From positions 310,001 through 374,000 of the forward strand of contig JAQSEB010000025.1 in NCBI GenBank assembly GCA_030063045.1: DNA of 64,000 bases. Direction: 5' to 3'. Of the stretch, positions 62,174-64,000 are shown in pieces. The notes under the pieces were generated by a model. The model made no database searches, had not been told where the DNA came from, and was given only the letters and a program-made list of their open reading frames with translations. How positions within the stretch are numbered: position 1 is the stretch's first letter; every line of letters begins with the position of its first letter. Source of the stretch: Pratylenchus scribneri. Taxonomy: Eukaryota > Nematoda > Chromadorea > Rhabditida > Pratylenchidae. The position numbers were made by a program, and so were the translations under genes.

Positions 62174-63256
62174 TTAATTTACTAAATCGGATTCTTTTAT
62201 CCAAGAATTATGTTTTTCAGAGTAGCCTACCCACCTAACAAATAGTTCTTTTATACCTTTTCTTTTGCGTGTTTTTATGACTTCGGCAATTCGATAGGTT
62301 GTATCTTTTGTGGTCAATACCAACTCTTGTTCATAAAATACGCTTTCAATTTTATTATCTTCGAGATCAGCAATTCTATAAGATGGAGGATCGGTTAGAC
62401 TCACTTTTATGATTTTAAATAATTCGTCAGTGAAATTTGGCAAGTAGCCTTTCTCAAATTTAGTTTTTTCTTTTGATATTCTTACAATATCGCCAATTTT
62501 AAACTTTGGATTTGCATTTTCATCCTTGTTTGATTTATATACTCGCTCTAATAGCTCATGCGCATTATCATAATTTACAGAATTCGGCTTCATTCCTATT
62601 GTCCGGTTTATGCTATTGTTTATTCCATTCACAATTTTGTCAATTATTTCAATCCATCTTGTCGTATTCCTCTCACTAAAATATTTGTATAATCTTCCTT
62701 TAATCGTCCTATTTGCCCTCTCAACAACTCCTGCATGTAAATTCGGCGTGTACATTACATGCTTTATAATATCTTTTTCCTTAAAATAATTTAACATTTT
62801 TTTAGCTTGGAACTCGACACCAGCATCACTATAAAGTTTATTCGGTAATATTTTTGATTTATCAAATATTATATCAAAAGCCTTAATCATATCTTCACTT
62901 TTTTTGGTTCTAGCAGGGGCAACATAGATTTTCCGACTTAATACATCAATGCAAACTAGTAAATATGCATTATTATCATTTTCTTTTTTAATACTATCAA
63001 ATATACATAAATCACATTGCCAATCGGTATTCAATCCTGTTGGAATAGTTCTAAGTCTTTTGAATCTAATTCTTCGTGGTTTAAATAATGTATATGTTCT
63101 TTCCTTCGAGAGGAAATCTTTTACGTCTTTTATGGAAATGTTTTTATTTTTCTTTTTAGCTTCAATTAGAATTTTATTTATTCCTGCATAACTAGCAGGA
63201 GAATTTAAATTATAATAAATATTATGTAGAATATTTTCTTTTAAAGTCTTGCCCAT
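62174..63256 (-). CDS. Polinton rve-family integrase with C-terminal chromodomain
   Basis: Intact 360-aa ORF, ATG at 63254-63256. N-terminal region with YYNLNSPASYAG and the block YTLFKPRR, characteristic of Polinton/Maverick integrases. The catalytic core has Asp82 (WQCDL), Asp144 (LYSDAGVEF) and Glu179 (HAGVVERANRTIKGRLY), with 34 residues between the last two. Residues ~311-358 form a chromodomain (YRIAEVIKTRK, LFVRWVGYSEKHNSWI), which in related elements biases insertion toward particular chromatin marks. The enzyme inserts element DNA into the host genome. It overlaps the preceding gene by 16 bp and is followed by the penton-like gene one base later. Confidence 0.92.
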   Translation of the reverse strand: MGKTLKENILHNIYYNLNSPASYAGINKILIEAKKKNKNISIKDVKDFLSKERTYTLFKPRRIRFKRLRTIPTGLNTDWQCDLCIFDSIKKENDNNAYLLVCIDVLSRKIYVAPARTKKSEDMIKAFDIIFDKSKILPNKLYSDAGVEFQAKKMLNYFKEKDIIKHVMYTPNLHAGVVERANRTIKGRLYKYFSERNTTRWIEIIDKIVNGINNSINRTIGMKPNSVNYDNAHELLERVYKSNKDENANPKFKIGDIVRISKEKTKFEKGYLPNFTDELFKIIKVSLTDPPSYRIADLEDNKIESVFYEQELVLTTKDTTYRIAEVIKTRKRKGIKELFVRWVGYSEKHNSWIKESDLVN

Positions 63257-64000
63257 AATTTTGGTTTAAATGAAATAATTTTATTTCGTTTAAGTCCAGG
63301 AGTTTTTATAGGATTTAATTTGACTACTACTAATTTTTTATTTTTCTTTCCTCTCCCTATTTGACCAAAGACTCTTATAAATTCGGGATCTTTTGATAGC
63401 TTCCCTTTTAGAAAAGTATAACCTTTCGGTGGGGTATTCAATTGTCCTGACATATATTTTAGGGCATCAACATAATTGCTTCCGCCAATTGGCTTGTTAA
63501 AATTAGTTAAGATACTTCCGTCGCTATTTATTCCCAAGTTCTCTTTATTTTTCCCGACATAATTCATTAACTTTGTAAAAATTTTAGGCGTAATTGGCGA
63601 GAGTGGTTTTGTATATGTAGATGCAGTTGCTGTAGGTGAGGGAGTATTTGATTGATTTTTAGTTGTTTGTATTGGCGTGTCATAATCGGATGAATAGATT
63701 TCCGAATCAACTGAAAGAGTTTCACTTTCTTGAGATACACTCTGGCCCGTATTAATACTTTCATTTAAATTCCGACGAGTTTTCCCTCTTTTTATTGGAG
63801 TTTTCTCTTGGATTTCAATTTTATTTTGCTGTTCCTGATTAATCCCCATATATGGAGGTATATTTGGAGGCGGAGGTAAATTTTCAATAATGACTTTTTG
63901 TGGTTTTCCTTCTATCAATTCTCTTAATTTTCTTTTTTGTTTTAAAAGCCACTCATACTTCTTTGCTTTGATATCTTCGGATATATTTTTATTTGAAAAA
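63241..64000 (-). CDS. Polinton-associated protein of unknown function (5' end outside window)
   Basis: The frame is open from the stop at 63241 to the window edge (~252 residues) with no ATG before the edge, so the start lies beyond 64,000. Layout: a basic coiled-coil start (KKYEWLLKQKRKLRELIE), a Pro-rich linker, a long Ser/Thr/Asn/Gln-rich low-complexity stretch, then a compact C-terminal domain with GGSNYVDALKYMSGQL, PPKGYTFLKG and a basic tail. The C-terminal block resembles conserved but functionally unknown proteins found beside integrase in invertebrate Polintons. It overlaps the integrase start by 16 bp, implying co-transcription. Function not known. Confidence 0.6.
   Translation of the reverse strand, partial: FSNKNISEDIKAKKYEWLLKQKRKLRELIEGKPQKVIIENLPPPPNIPPYMGINQEQQNKIEIQEKTPIKRGKTRRNLNESINTGQSVSQESETLSVDSEIYSSDYDTPIQTTKNQSNTPSPTATASTYTKPLSPITPKIFTKLMNYVGKNKENLGINSDGSILTNFNKPIGGSNYVDALKYMSGQLNTPPKGYTFLKGKLSKDPEFIRVFGQIGRGKKNKKLVVVKLNPIKTPGLKRNKIISFKPKLWARL

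Larger units (their letters stand above)
57229..64000. mobile_element. Polinton/Maverick element, left part, continues past window
   Basis: Six consecutive intronless minus-strand ORFs encoding protease, two capsid proteins, a core-like protein, integrase and an associated protein define the element. Polymerase B, packaging ATPase and the right terminal inverted repeat are not present in the window. The left end is not located; it lies somewhere between about 54.3 and 57.4 kb. Confidence 0.88.

Overview
This window reads as an AT-rich nematode nuclear genome. Most introns that could be placed are GT-AG and 41-50 bp long, with a few of 0.4-1.3 kb. The genes include a Ran-type GTPase, a serpentine-type receptor, a secreted trypsin-like protease and an ABC1/ADCK1-type kinase. 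Tiny introns, about 170-bp satellites and this base composition resemble plant-parasitic Tylenchomorpha (root-knot or cyst nematodes), but the sequence alone does not fix the genus. No tRNA, rRNA or CRISPR was recognised.

Layout. 0-24 kb is a host gene region: the 3' end of an ADCK1-like kinase (+), an unrecognised secreted-type gene built of repeated exons (+), a small coiled-coil gene (+), a Ran GTPase paralogue with a broken switch II (+), a secreted serine protease (+), a 7TM receptor (+) and a minus-strand membrane/coiled-coil gene. Introns and spacers carry foldback and MITE-like elements and minisatellites. Four of these genes appear to contain reading-frame breaks. 24.6-49.8 kb is one uninterrupted array of roughly 148 copies of a ~170-bp satellite with nested higher-order repeats, including a near-perfect 4,910-bp tandem duplication. 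49.8-57.2 kb holds a small two-zinc-finger gene (-), another minisatellite, a GC-richer repeat-rich island and AT-rich degenerate repeats.

57.2-64 kb (running off the right edge) is part of a Polinton/Maverick virus-like transposon. On the minus strand, in transcription order, it holds an unrecognised ORF cut by the window edge, an rve integrase with C-terminal chromodomain, a penton-like minor capsid protein with a ~500-residue insertion, a small pX/pVI-like basic protein, a hexon-like major capsid protein and an adenovirus-type cysteine protease. All complete ORFs are intact, intronless and separated by 0-46 bp or overlapping. Integrase would insert the element; the two capsid proteins, core-like peptide and maturation protease form a virion morphogenesis cassette. 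DNA polymerase B and packaging ATPase are not in the window and would be expected beyond position 64,000.

The most notable items are the intact capsid cassette with its expanded penton-like protein, the satellite's higher-order structure, and a Ran GTPase that keeps most nucleotide-binding motifs but has lost the catalytic switch II.
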